Shown piece by piece: positions 1-7,022 of a stretch of 37,026 bases of DNA. Within the stretch, counting starts at the first letter, position 1. Each line of letters begins with the position of its first letter. The stretch comes from CAVQCT01 sp964520865. Its GTDB lineage: Bacteria; Zixibacteria; MSB-5A5; GN15; FEB-12. The DNA lies in contig CAZFOY010000037.1 in NCBI GenBank assembly GCA_964520865.1, positions 1 through 37,026 on the forward strand, in the 5' to 3' direction. The position numbers and the translations under genes are program-made. The notes beneath the pieces were generated by a model. The model ran no database searches. It saw only the letters and a program-made list of their open reading frames with translations, and was not told the origin of the DNA.

Positions 1-1
1 C

Positions 2-946
2 AAAGAGCAGATCCCGCGCGAGAAATTCCGCCAGGGTGACCGCGTCCGTGCTTTCATTCAGGACGTTCAGAAGTCACTGAAGGGGCCGCAGATCGTCCTG
101 TCCCGGGTCAACAACGAGTTCCTTCGGGCGCTCTTTGCTCTCGAAGTCCCGGAAATCTACGAGCGGGTTATCGAGATCCGCGCCATTGCGCGCGAACCCG
201 GTGAACGAGCCAAAATTGCCGTGTATTCATCTGACGACAGAATAGATCCGGTTGGCGCGTGTGTCGGCATCAAAGGTGTGCGGGTGCAATCGATTGTTCG
301 TGAGCTTAACAACGAACGGATTGACATCGTCCCGTTTTCGTCCAATCCGGAAGTCTTTGTCACTCGGGCGCTGGCGCCGGCCAAAGTGGCCTACATCGAC
401 GTATTCGATTCGGAAAAGAAGATGACAGTTGCGGTCGAAGACGAGAAGCTTTCGCTCGCGATCGGCAAGAACGGTCAGAATGCCCGACTTGCTTCCAAGC
501 TCACCGGCTGGAAGGTCAATATCATGTCCGAGACCGAGTACAACGAGGCTCGCAAGCGCGAAGCCGAGATGCTTGTTCCGGTCGGACAGCTGGAGGGGAT
601 CGGAGCGAAGATTTCCGAACGGCTTTCGGAGGCGGATATCAGCTCGGTTCAGCGGCTGGCCAACGCATCGGTCGAGACTCTGGTGAAGATCGAAGGTATC
701 GGTCAGAAGACGGCCGAGACGTTAGTCGAGAAGGCCAAGGCGTTTGTCGCTCAGCTTGAGGCTGACTACGCGAAGAAGGAAAAGGAAGCTAAGAAGGAGG
801 CCGAGAAGACGAAGTCGGCCGATGAAAAGCTGACCGCCGAAGACGTTTTCGCGGATGAAGAAGAGGGATACGTGACGGAAGAAGACGATGTCCGTCAGGC
901 GATCGCTCCTGATTTTGGTGAAATTGAAGACGAAGAAGAAGAGTAG
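2..946 (+). CDS. nusA: Transcription termination/antitermination factor NusA (5' truncated)
   Basis: NusA binds RNA polymerase and nascent RNA and modulates pausing, termination and antitermination. The frame is open from base 2, so the N-terminal RNAP-binding domain lies outside the window. What is visible is the end of the S1 domain, then the NusA signature PGERAKIAVYS (about codons 64-74 of the fragment), and KH-type RNA-binding segments with GACVGIKGVRV and LAIGKNGQNARLA. A helix-hairpin-helix pair follows (GIGAKISERL, then GIGQKTAETL), and the tail is Lys/Glu-rich and very acidic. The stop is 57 bp before infB, the usual neighbour of nusA in bacteria. The first in-frame ATG, at 221, falls inside the conserved region and is not the start. 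Identification is firm. Confidence 0.97.
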   Translation, partial: KEQIPREKFRQGDRVRAFIQDVQKSLKGPQIVLSRVNNEFLRALFALEVPEIYERVIEIRAIAREPGERAKIAVYSSDDRIDPVGACVGIKGVRVQSIVRELNNERIDIVPFSSNPEVFVTRALAPAKVAYIDVFDSEKKMTVAVEDEKLSLAIGKNGQNARLASKLTGWKVNIMSETEYNEARKREAEMLVPVGQLEGIGAKISERLSEADISSVQRLANASVETLVKIEGIGQKTAETLVEKAKAFVAQLEADYAKKEKEAKKEAEKTKSADEKLTAEDVFADEEEGYVTEEDDVRQAIAPDFGEIEDEEEE

Positions 947-956
947 TTTTAGCATA

Positions 957-983
957 GCGACGAAGTCCGTCGCCTTAGTTTTT
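957..983 (+). promoter_or_regulatory. Hairpin plus T-run between nusA and infB (possible attenuator)
   Basis: GCGACG (957-962) pairs with CGTCGC (968-973) around the loop AAGTC. A run of five T (979-983) follows five bases later. The six-pair stem is short and the T-run is not adjacent, so it would be a weak intrinsic terminator. It ends just before the infB Shine-Dalgarno at 988-993, a place where an attenuator could tune infB against nusA. The role is inferred from position only. Confidence 0.35.
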
Positions 984-1003
984 CGAGAGGAGGTGAGTTC
1001 TGA

Positions 1004-3214
1004 ATGGGTAATATGCGCATTTATGAACTAGCCAAAGAATATAAGATATCATCGAATGCCATGCTGACCGTCCTCAAGGAGCTTGGGTTTTCTCCCAAGT
1101 CCCACATGTCCGTGGCTTCTGACGAAATGGTGACCGCCATTAAAGGGAAGTTCACCAAAGAGAAGCAGGAAGCCAAGAAGGAGATGCAGCACAAGGAGCA
1201 GATCAAAGAGGCGGTTCGCAAGAAGACGAATGTCGGCAGCGTTGAAATAAGTAACTCCGGGTCCCCCATAGCCGGGATGGTCCGGAAATTCGAGAAGAAA
1301 CAGCGAAAGAAAGATCGGCGCAAACGCAAGGTTCGCAAGACGGTGGACAAAGATGAAGTCGCGCGCAGCTTCCGCTCGACGATGGCCAATATCAGTGGCG
1401 CCACCAAAGGCAAGAAGCGGTACAAAAGAGGCCCGCAGTCACAGTCATCCGAAGCGGATCTTCCGGAAAACGTCATTCTCGTGAACGAGTTCATGTCCGT
1501 TGCGGAACTCGCCAAGCAGGTTGATCATAAGCCGGCTGAGCTGATCGCCAAGCTCTTTGAAATGGGTATGATGGCGACCATCAACCAGCGCCTTGACATG
1601 GATACCATAGAAATGCTCGCCGCAGAGTACGGCCTCGAGACCAGACAGATCGAGGATGTCGGTGAGTTCGCCAAGGAAGAGGAGCACGAACAGGATCTCC
1701 AGCGACGTGCCCCGGTTGTGACGGTGATGGGACACGTCGATCATGGCAAGACGTCGCTGCTTGATTACATTCGCAAGACCAACGTCGTATCCGGCGAAGC
1801 AGGTGCCATCACCCAGCATATCGGCGCCTATGAAGTGAACTACAAGGGTGAGAGGATCGCCTTTCTGGATACCCCCGGCCACGAGGCCTTTACCGCCATG
1901 CGTGCCCGCGGAACCCAGATTACCGACATCGTGGTGCTCGTGGTTGCGGCCGATGACGGCGTCCGTCCTCAGACGATGGAAGCTATCGACCACGCCCGGG
2001 CCGCAAACGTGCCCATTATAGTCGCGATAAATAAAATCGATAAACCGAACGCAAATATAGATCAGGTCCGCACCCAACTCTCCAAATTGAATCTCATTTC
2101 GGAGGAATGGGGCGGCAAAACGATCATGGTAGAGGTATCCGCGAAGCAGGGGATCGGCATCGACAAGCTGCTTGAAATGATCCTGCTTCAGGCCGAGGTG
2201 ATGGACCTTCGCGCCGATCCGCTCATTCGCGGCCAAGGCGTGGTAGTCGACGCCAAGCTGGAGAAAGGACGCGGCCCGGTCATTACGGTGATGATCCAGA
2301 AAGGTACCAGCCGGGTCGGCGACTCGGTCGTCGCCGGCATGTTCAGCGGCCGAATCCGTACGATTACCGATGATCTCGATCAGCGTCTTGATTCGATCGG
2401 CCCGTCGACGCCGGCACAGATCACCGGTTTGAACGGTGTGCCGCAGGCGGGTGACAGTTTCATCACAGTCCAAAACGACCAGGAGGCGAAAGAGATATCC
2501 ACACATCGCAGCCAGATCAAGCGGGAGCAGGACTCCCGGCGACGGGTTGGAGCGGTGTCTCTCGACCGCGTTTTCGAGCGGATCAAAGAAGGCCAGATTA
2601 AGGAACTTCGTCTGATCATCAAAGGTGATGTCGACGGTTCGGTCGAAGTGCTTTCCGATACGCTTGGTAAGATCGCCACCGATGAAGTCAAGACGAACAT
2701 CATCCACCGCGGGGTCGGAGCGATAACCGAATCGGATGTCCTCCTTGCCTCGGCGTCCGACGCGATCATTATCGGCTTCAGCGTTACCGTGGACAGCCGG
2801 GCCCGCGAGGTCGCCAAACAGGAGAAAGTGGATGTCCGCCAATACGATATTATCTACGAGGCGGAGAGCGACGTCAAAAAAGCGCTCGAAGGGATGCTGT
2901 CGCCGGAGCTCAACGAGCAATTTGTCGGACTCGCCGAGGTACGGAACACCTTCAAAGTGCCCAAAGTGGGCATGGTGGCAGGATGCTACGTCAAGGAAGG
3001 CCGGATAAGTCGTAAGGATAAAGTCCGATTGATCCGCGACGGCAAAGTGATCTATACGGGCAACATGAGTTCGTTGAAGCGGTTCAAGGACGACACCCGC
3101 GAGGTGCGTGAAGGATTCGAGTGTGGAATCGGTCTGGAGAACTTTAACGACGTGAAGGTGGGAGACAATATCGAGGCCATCGAGATTGTCGAGACCGCCC
3201 GAACGCTGAGTTAG
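1004..3214 (+). CDS. infB: Translation initiation factor IF-2
   Basis: IF-2 is the GTPase that brings initiator tRNA to the small ribosomal subunit and promotes subunit joining. The 736-residue protein has an IF2_N domain at about 4-45, a Lys/Arg-rich linker, and a second IF2_N-like segment at about 155-210. The GTPase domain follows: G1 GHVDHGKT at 243-250, G3 DTPGHE, G4 NKID at 343-346, G5 SAKQG. The C-terminal beta-barrel and IF2 domains complete it. The linker is shorter than the long Pro/Ala-rich one of many bacteria, giving a length near the lower end of the family. AGGAGG at 988-993 sits 10 nt before ATG 1004, which favours this start over the in-frame ATG at 1013. ylxP begins 7 nt after the stop. 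Confidence 0.98.
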   Translation: MGNMRIYELAKEYKISSNAMLTVLKELGFSPKSHMSVASDEMVTAIKGKFTKEKQEAKKEMQHKEQIKEAVRKKTNVGSVEISNSGSPIAGMVRKFEKKQRKKDRRKRKVRKTVDKDEVARSFRSTMANISGATKGKKRYKRGPQSQSSEADLPENVILVNEFMSVAELAKQVDHKPAELIAKLFEMGMMATINQRLDMDTIEMLAAEYGLETRQIEDVGEFAKEEEHEQDLQRRAPVVTVMGHVDHGKTSLLDYIRKTNVVSGEAGAITQHIGAYEVNYKGERIAFLDTPGHEAFTAMRARGTQITDIVVLVVAADDGVRPQTMEAIDHARAANVPIIVAINKIDKPNANIDQVRTQLSKLNLISEEWGGKTIMVEVSAKQGIGIDKLLEMILLQAEVMDLRADPLIRGQGVVVDAKLEKGRGPVITVMIQKGTSRVGDSVVAGMFSGRIRTITDDLDQRLDSIGPSTPAQITGLNGVPQAGDSFITVQNDQEAKEISTHRSQIKREQDSRRRVGAVSLDRVFERIKEGQIKELRLIIKGDVDGSVEVLSDTLGKIATDEVKTNIIHRGVGAITESDVLLASASDAIIIGFSVTVDSRAREVAKQEKVDVRQYDIIYEAESDVKKALEGMLSPELNEQFVGLAEVRNTFKVPKVGMVAGCYVKEGRISRKDKVRLIRDGKVIYTGNMSSLKRFKDDTREVREGFECGIGLENFNDVKVGDNIEAIEIVETARTLS

Positions 3215-3221
3215 CCGGTTA

Positions 3222-3503
3222 TTGGTCACAGTAGTTTTGAAAGTTCGCCTGGATATTCCGGGTATCGGTTCTTTGAAGGAGAAACGACGGATACTGAAGT
3301 CGCTGATCGCGCGACTACGGAACGACTTTAACATTTCCGTATCTGAGGTCGACGACAACGACCGTATCCGCTCTGCCGTACTGGGTGCCGCAATAGTCTC
3401 CAACAGCAGCTCGTTTGGACATCAAGTGATTAACAAGGTGATGTTCAAGCTGGAATCGTCCCCCGAATACCACGTGATAGAAAGTTCGATAGAGAGTTAC
3501 TGA
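3222..3503 (+). CDS. ylxP: DUF503/YlxP family protein
   Basis: This is a small protein of 93 residues beginning with TTG. It has the DUF503 pattern: a beta strand (VTVVLKVRLDIPG), then SLKEKRRILKSLIARLR, then a segment with VSEVDDNDR. The YlxP family is regularly found between infB and rbfA in Firmicutes and many other phyla. It is suspected to act in ribosome assembly, but to my knowledge no activity is firmly established. The order infB-ylxP-rbfA here matches that arrangement exactly. It begins 7 nt after the infB stop and ends 1 nt before rbfA. No good Shine-Dalgarno is visible, so translational coupling to infB is likely. The TTG start is the only one that keeps the conserved first strand. 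Confidence 0.88.
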   Translation: MVTVVLKVRLDIPGIGSLKEKRRILKSLIARLRNDFNISVSEVDDNDRIRSAVLGAAIVSNSSSFGHQVINKVMFKLESSPEYHVIESSIESY

Positions 3504-3504
3504 G

Positions 3505-3861
3505 GTGAAGCAATATAAGCGCTCGACCCGAGTCGGCGAGCAGATACTTCGAGAATTATCCGGGCTCTTCCTGCGAGAATTTGCGGGCAAGTCTCCGGCC
3601 ATGATCACCTTCACTCACGTGAAGTTAACTGATGACCTCAGGTATGCCACGGCGTATTACTCCTGCCTCGGCTCGTCCGAGGAGCAGGCAACGGTAGCAG
3701 AATACCTGGAGGCCGAGAAGAAGAAGATTCGACAGATGGTCAGCCGCAATCTCCGGCTAAGATTTGCACCGGAGTTCAGTTTCAAGTTCGACCACTCGAT
3801 CGAAGAAGGTATCAGAATCGAGCAGTTACTGAATGAAATCAAAAGTGACACCGAGAAATAA
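3505..3861 (+). CDS. rbfA: 30S ribosome-binding factor A
   Basis: RbfA is a KH-fold assembly factor that binds the 30S subunit during late 16S rRNA maturation. The protein has 118 residues. It opens with the family-typical RSTRVGEQILRELSGLFLREF, continues with THVKLTDDLRYATAYYS in the core KH fold, and has the LRFAPEFSFKFDHSIEEG segment matching the consensus 'R..P.l.F..D.s.e.g'. The start is GTG, two bases after the TGA of ylxP. The gene runs 29 bp into the next one, so the downstream phosphoesterase is probably translated by coupling. Position between infB and truB is the canonical one. Confidence 0.95.
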   Translation: MKQYKRSTRVGEQILRELSGLFLREFAGKSPAMITFTHVKLTDDLRYATAYYSCLGSSEEQATVAEYLEAEKKKIRQMVSRNLRLRFAPEFSFKFDHSIEEGIRIEQLLNEIKSDTEK

Positions 3862-4861
3862 CCGGACGTTCACAACGAGCGAGCCCCCCGTCGACGAGAT
3901 CCTTGAGCTCCTTCAGGACGCGCAAAACGTCCTGGTGGCGTCGCATATCGACCCTGACGGCGATGCGCTCGGCACCCAGCTTGCCTTTGCGGGCTATCTG
4001 CGTCGCGAAGGAAAACAGGTCACGCTGATTCGTGAAGCCGGAATTCCTGAAAAATATCAGTTCCTGCCCGGCGTGCAGCAGATACCCTGTATCGACGACT
4101 TCAAAAGCGATCAGCCGTTTGACACGGCGGTAATCCTTGAGTGTCCGAACCTCCACCGGATCGGGCGCGGCAGCCGTTTGCTGACCGAAGAGACGACGAT
4201 TCTGAGTATCGATCACCACCGGGACAACGACGAGTTCGGTGCGATCAACTGGATCAATACCGCCGCGTCGTCGGTTGGCGAGATGGTCTTCGAGTTTTTC
4301 GAGCGAGTCGGATTCCCGATCGACCGAAATGTCGCAGAACTGCTATATACGGCGATCCTCACCGACACCGGTCGCTTCAGGTTCGCGTCCACATCGGGTC
4401 GGACTATGGAGATCGGTGGCAAACTGATCGAGGCCGGGGCCAATCCGCAGGAGATTTGCGACCAGATCTATTTCAACATGAGTCCTTCGACTATCAGGCT
4501 GATAGGCAAAGTCCTCAACGGAATCCGTTTCTTCAACAGCGATCAGATTTGTGTGATAACGCTAACCAGACAAATGCTCGAAGATTCAGGGGCTAAAGAC
4601 TCAGATTCGGAGGGCCTGGTAGACTATACACTGTTTACGAGAGGCGTAAAGGCCGGCCTGATGCTCAAAGAGGTCGAGCAAGGTCTTACCAAGGCCTCTC
4701 TTCGATCGAGAAATAACATTAACGTCTCGACTATCGCCGCGCAGTTCGGCGGTGGCGGACATTTCAATGCTTCCGGGTGCACTCTTAATCTGGGGCTGGA
4801 CGATGCCCGGAACGAACTGGTTAAAATTCTAAGCGAGGTAATTGATGAACAGGATGGGTAG
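3833..4861 (+). CDS. nrnA: DHH-family phosphoesterase, NrnA-like (nanoRNase/pAp phosphatase)
   Basis: DHH phosphoesterases of the NrnA type degrade very short RNAs and dephosphorylate 3'-phosphoadenosine 5'-phosphate. The 342-residue protein shows the metal-binding motif DPDGDALG at about 40-47. The family-defining Asp-His-His is at 127-129 (SIDHHRDND). The DHHA1 substrate-binding domain ends with GGGGHFNASGC from about 306. The first ATG (3833) lies 29 bp inside rbfA; an in-frame GTG at 3845 is an alternative. Insertion of this gene between rbfA and truB is common in many phyla and fits a role in RNA turnover beside pnp. NrnA rather than a RecJ or PDE relative is inferred from the two-domain length and the context. 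Confidence 0.9.
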   Translation: MKSKVTPRNNRTFTTSEPPVDEILELLQDAQNVLVASHIDPDGDALGTQLAFAGYLRREGKQVTLIREAGIPEKYQFLPGVQQIPCIDDFKSDQPFDTAVILECPNLHRIGRGSRLLTEETTILSIDHHRDNDEFGAINWINTAASSVGEMVFEFFERVGFPIDRNVAELLYTAILTDTGRFRFASTSGRTMEIGGKLIEAGANPQEICDQIYFNMSPSTIRLIGKVLNGIRFFNSDQICVITLTRQMLEDSGAKDSDSEGLVDYTLFTRGVKAGLMLKEVEQGLTKASLRSRNNINVSTIAAQFGGGGHFNASGCTLNLGLDDARNELVKILSEVIDEQDG

Positions 4862-5798
4862 GCCCTTTAACGGGATTCTCTTGCTCAACAAACCAAGCGG
4901 CATCACCAGCCATGACGCAGTCAGCGAGGTACGTAAGATCATAAGGCAACGGCGGGTCGGCCACACCGGAACGCTGGACCCGCGCGCCACCGGATTACTG
5001 GTCGTTTGTGTAGGGCGGGCGACCAAGATCGCCCAGTTTATTTCCGACATGGATAAGACCTACGAGGCGCGTATATATCTTGGTATGAAATCACGAACTT
5101 TCGACGCCGAGGGAGTCGATGAAATGCAGCAGCCGATGCCGGTTCCGGATCTCAATCCGGAAGTGATTAACGCTCTGCTGAGCGACTATATCGGTGTCAT
5201 CAAGCAGAAAGTTCCGGCCTACTCGGCCGTTCGAGTCCAGGGACAGCGTCTGTACAAGATGGCAAGAAGCGGCAATGAAATCGAGCCCCCGGAACGAGAA
5301 ATCGAAATCAAGCAGATCGAGCTGCTCGACTACAAGAAGCCGGAAATGACCATTCGGGTTACCTGCTCGAAAGGGACTTATATTCGCACCCTCGCCAATG
5401 ATATCGGCGAGCGGCTGGAGTGCGGAGCTTACCTTTCCCAATTGAAACGAATTTCGGTGGGACATCTGAATATTCGCAACGCCTATGAATTCGAAGACGT
5501 CCGGGTTGCCTACGAACAAAACAGCCTTCATACTGTTCTGCTGAGATATCAGCAGGTCCTGAACTATCCGGCCTTTCGGATAACGGACGAGTTCAAACCG
5601 TTCGTTATTTCCGGCAAAGATCCTCAACGGAGTGATATTGTCGGCGTACACGGGAAATTCAAGGCGGGAGACAGGATTGTCCTGCGTGATTCCCTCGGCC
5701 GCAACCTCGCCGTCGGAACTGCGGAAATCGACTCCGACAAACTCGACGAGGCAGAGTCGGGAACAAAGTTTTTCAACTATGTAAGGGTGCTGAATTGA
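4845..5798 (+). CDS. truB: tRNA pseudouridine(55) synthase
   Basis: TruB makes pseudouridine at position 55 in the T-loop of tRNAs. The 317-residue protein begins NRMGRPFNGILLLNKPSG, with the typical 'G.l.ldKP.G.tS' opening. The catalytic aspartate is Asp45 in GHTGTLDPRATGLL, followed by the KTYEA and YSAVRVQGQRLYKMAR motifs and CSKGTYIRTLANDIG. The remainder (about 240-317) matches the position of the C-terminal PUA-like domain. GAGG at 4835-4838 is 6 nt before ATG 4845, a better start than the TTG at 4842 or the ATG at 4854. The gene overlaps the end of the NrnA-like gene by 17 bp and overlaps ribF by 4 bp. Confidence 0.96.
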   Translation: MNRMGRPFNGILLLNKPSGITSHDAVSEVRKIIRQRRVGHTGTLDPRATGLLVVCVGRATKIAQFISDMDKTYEARIYLGMKSRTFDAEGVDEMQQPMPVPDLNPEVINALLSDYIGVIKQKVPAYSAVRVQGQRLYKMARSGNEIEPPEREIEIKQIELLDYKKPEMTIRVTCSKGTYIRTLANDIGERLECGAYLSQLKRISVGHLNIRNAYEFEDVRVAYEQNSLHTVLLRYQQVLNYPAFRITDEFKPFVISGKDPQRSDIVGVHGKFKAGDRIVLRDSLGRNLAVGTAEIDSDKLDEAESGTKFFNYVRVLN

Positions 5799-6778
5799 GC
5801 GTGACTTTCATTCGAGGACTGCAGAACTATCATCGGGAACCGGGACAATCCACGGTGGTGACAATTGGAACATTCGATGGAATCCACCTGGGTCACCAGG
5901 AAATCCTCCGCCAGGTACAGGAGGAAAGCCGCCGCCTCGGCCTGGAACCGGTCTTGATAACGTTCGACCCCCATCCGCGTGTAGTAGTGACGCCGGAGAA
6001 CATTCCACTGCTGCTTACCTCGATCGAGGAGAAGGAGAAATTCATTCCGGATTTCTTCGAGGGGACCGTTCTTATCATCGAATTCAACGAAAGTATCAAA
6101 GAGCTGTCGGCCGAGGAGTTCATCAGGACGATTCTGGTTGAAACAGTCGGCGCCAGGAAGGTTATCGTCGGATATGACCACGCCTTCGGTAAAAACCGGA
6201 GTGGCAATATCCAGTCGCTCGAGACCTATGGCGAGAAGTACGGTTACGGAGTGGAGGTAGTCGGGCCGGTCCTTCTCAAGAATGAGCCGGTTTCGTCCTC
6301 CCGCGTCCGTCGCGCCATTCAGAACAACGAGTATCGCAATGCCCTGGAACTGCTCGGTCACGATTACGCAATTTACGGCGCAGTCGAGCGGGGAATCGGA
6401 TTGGGACGGCGCCTCGGTTATCCCACCGCAAACGTTCGCTACAGCATTCGCAAATTGCTGCCGGCCGAAGGCGTCTATGTTTGCTGGGCTCAGATCGGCG
6501 ACGAGACTCGTGACGGGATGATGTTTATCGGCAGGAACCACTTCAATCCGGCGCAACGGATCACGGTCGAAGCTAACCTGTTTGAATTCGACCGGGATAT
6601 TTACGATCAGGAAATTATTGTATTTCCGACCCACTTCATCCGTGGCAACCAGAAATTCAACTCCACGGCTGAATTGATAAAGCAATTGGAACGAGATAAA
6701 ATCAAAGTATTAGAAATAATCAATAAGGAGAAACAACATGGCAATGACCAAAGAGCGAAAAGCTCACATTATCGCTGA
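5795..6778 (+). CDS. ribF: Bifunctional riboflavin kinase / FAD synthetase
   Basis: RibF phosphorylates riboflavin to FMN and adenylates FMN to FAD. The N-terminal nucleotidyltransferase domain shows GTFDGIHLGHQ near residue 28, FDPHPR, GYDHAFGKNRSGN and SSSRVRRAI. The C-terminal kinase domain shows GIGLGRRLGYPTANV and the FDRDIYDQEI...FIRGNQKF end segment. The TTG at 5795 overlaps the truB stop, and AAGGG at 5783-5787 lies 7 nt upstream. An in-frame GTG at 5801 is possible. The reading frame continues 41 bp into rpsO, so the last 13 residues are encoded over the S15 start. The truB-ribF-rpsO-pnp order is the one found in many bacteria. Confidence 0.95.
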   Translation: MSVTFIRGLQNYHREPGQSTVVTIGTFDGIHLGHQEILRQVQEESRRLGLEPVLITFDPHPRVVVTPENIPLLLTSIEEKEKFIPDFFEGTVLIIEFNESIKELSAEEFIRTILVETVGARKVIVGYDHAFGKNRSGNIQSLETYGEKYGYGVEVVGPVLLKNEPVSSSRVRRAIQNNEYRNALELLGHDYAIYGAVERGIGLGRRLGYPTANVRYSIRKLLPAEGVYVCWAQIGDETRDGMMFIGRNHFNPAQRITVEANLFEFDRDIYDQEIIVFPTHFIRGNQKFNSTAELIKQLERDKIKVLEIINKEKQHGNDQRAKSSHYR

Positions 6779-7007
6779 GCATCGGCTCCACGGAGCCGAT
6801 ACCGGGTCACCGGAGGTACAAATCGCTCTGCTCACCGATCGGATCAATTACTTGACCGATCACCTGAAGATGCACTCTAAGGATTTTCACAGTCGCCTGG
6901 GCCTGCTAAGGCTGGTCGGCAAACGCCGTCGCTTGCTCGATTATCTGAAGGACACCGATCTGGAAAGTTACCGGCAGGTAATCGGCGAACTTGGAATCAG
7001 GCGTTAG
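6738..7007 (+). CDS. rpsO: 30S ribosomal protein S15
   Basis: S15 is a primary binder of the central domain of 16S rRNA. The 89-residue length is exactly that of the family. The sequence has DTGSPEVQIALLTDRI, LTDHLKMHSKDFHSRLGLL and GKRRRLLDYL. AAGGAG at 6725-6730 lies 7 nt before the ATG, a strong ribosome-binding site buried in the end of ribF, so S15 can be made at a higher level than RibF. The stop is 15 bp before pnp. S15 represses its own translation in E. coli; no equivalent pseudoknot was identified here. Confidence 0.98.
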   Translation: MAMTKERKAHIIAEHRLHGADTGSPEVQIALLTDRINYLTDHLKMHSKDFHSRLGLLRLVGKRRRLLDYLKDTDLESYRQVIGELGIRR

Positions 7008-7022
7008 GAGTTACAGTAGTAT

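Noticed and set aside
1445..3403. 652-codon open frame on the minus strand opposite infB
   Set aside because: It lies antisense to the strongly conserved IF-2 frame and across ylxP, has no recognisable motif and is explained by the codon usage of infB.
5777..6685. 302-codon minus-strand frame opposite ribF
   Set aside because: Shadow of ribF; all conserved RibF motifs are on the plus strand.
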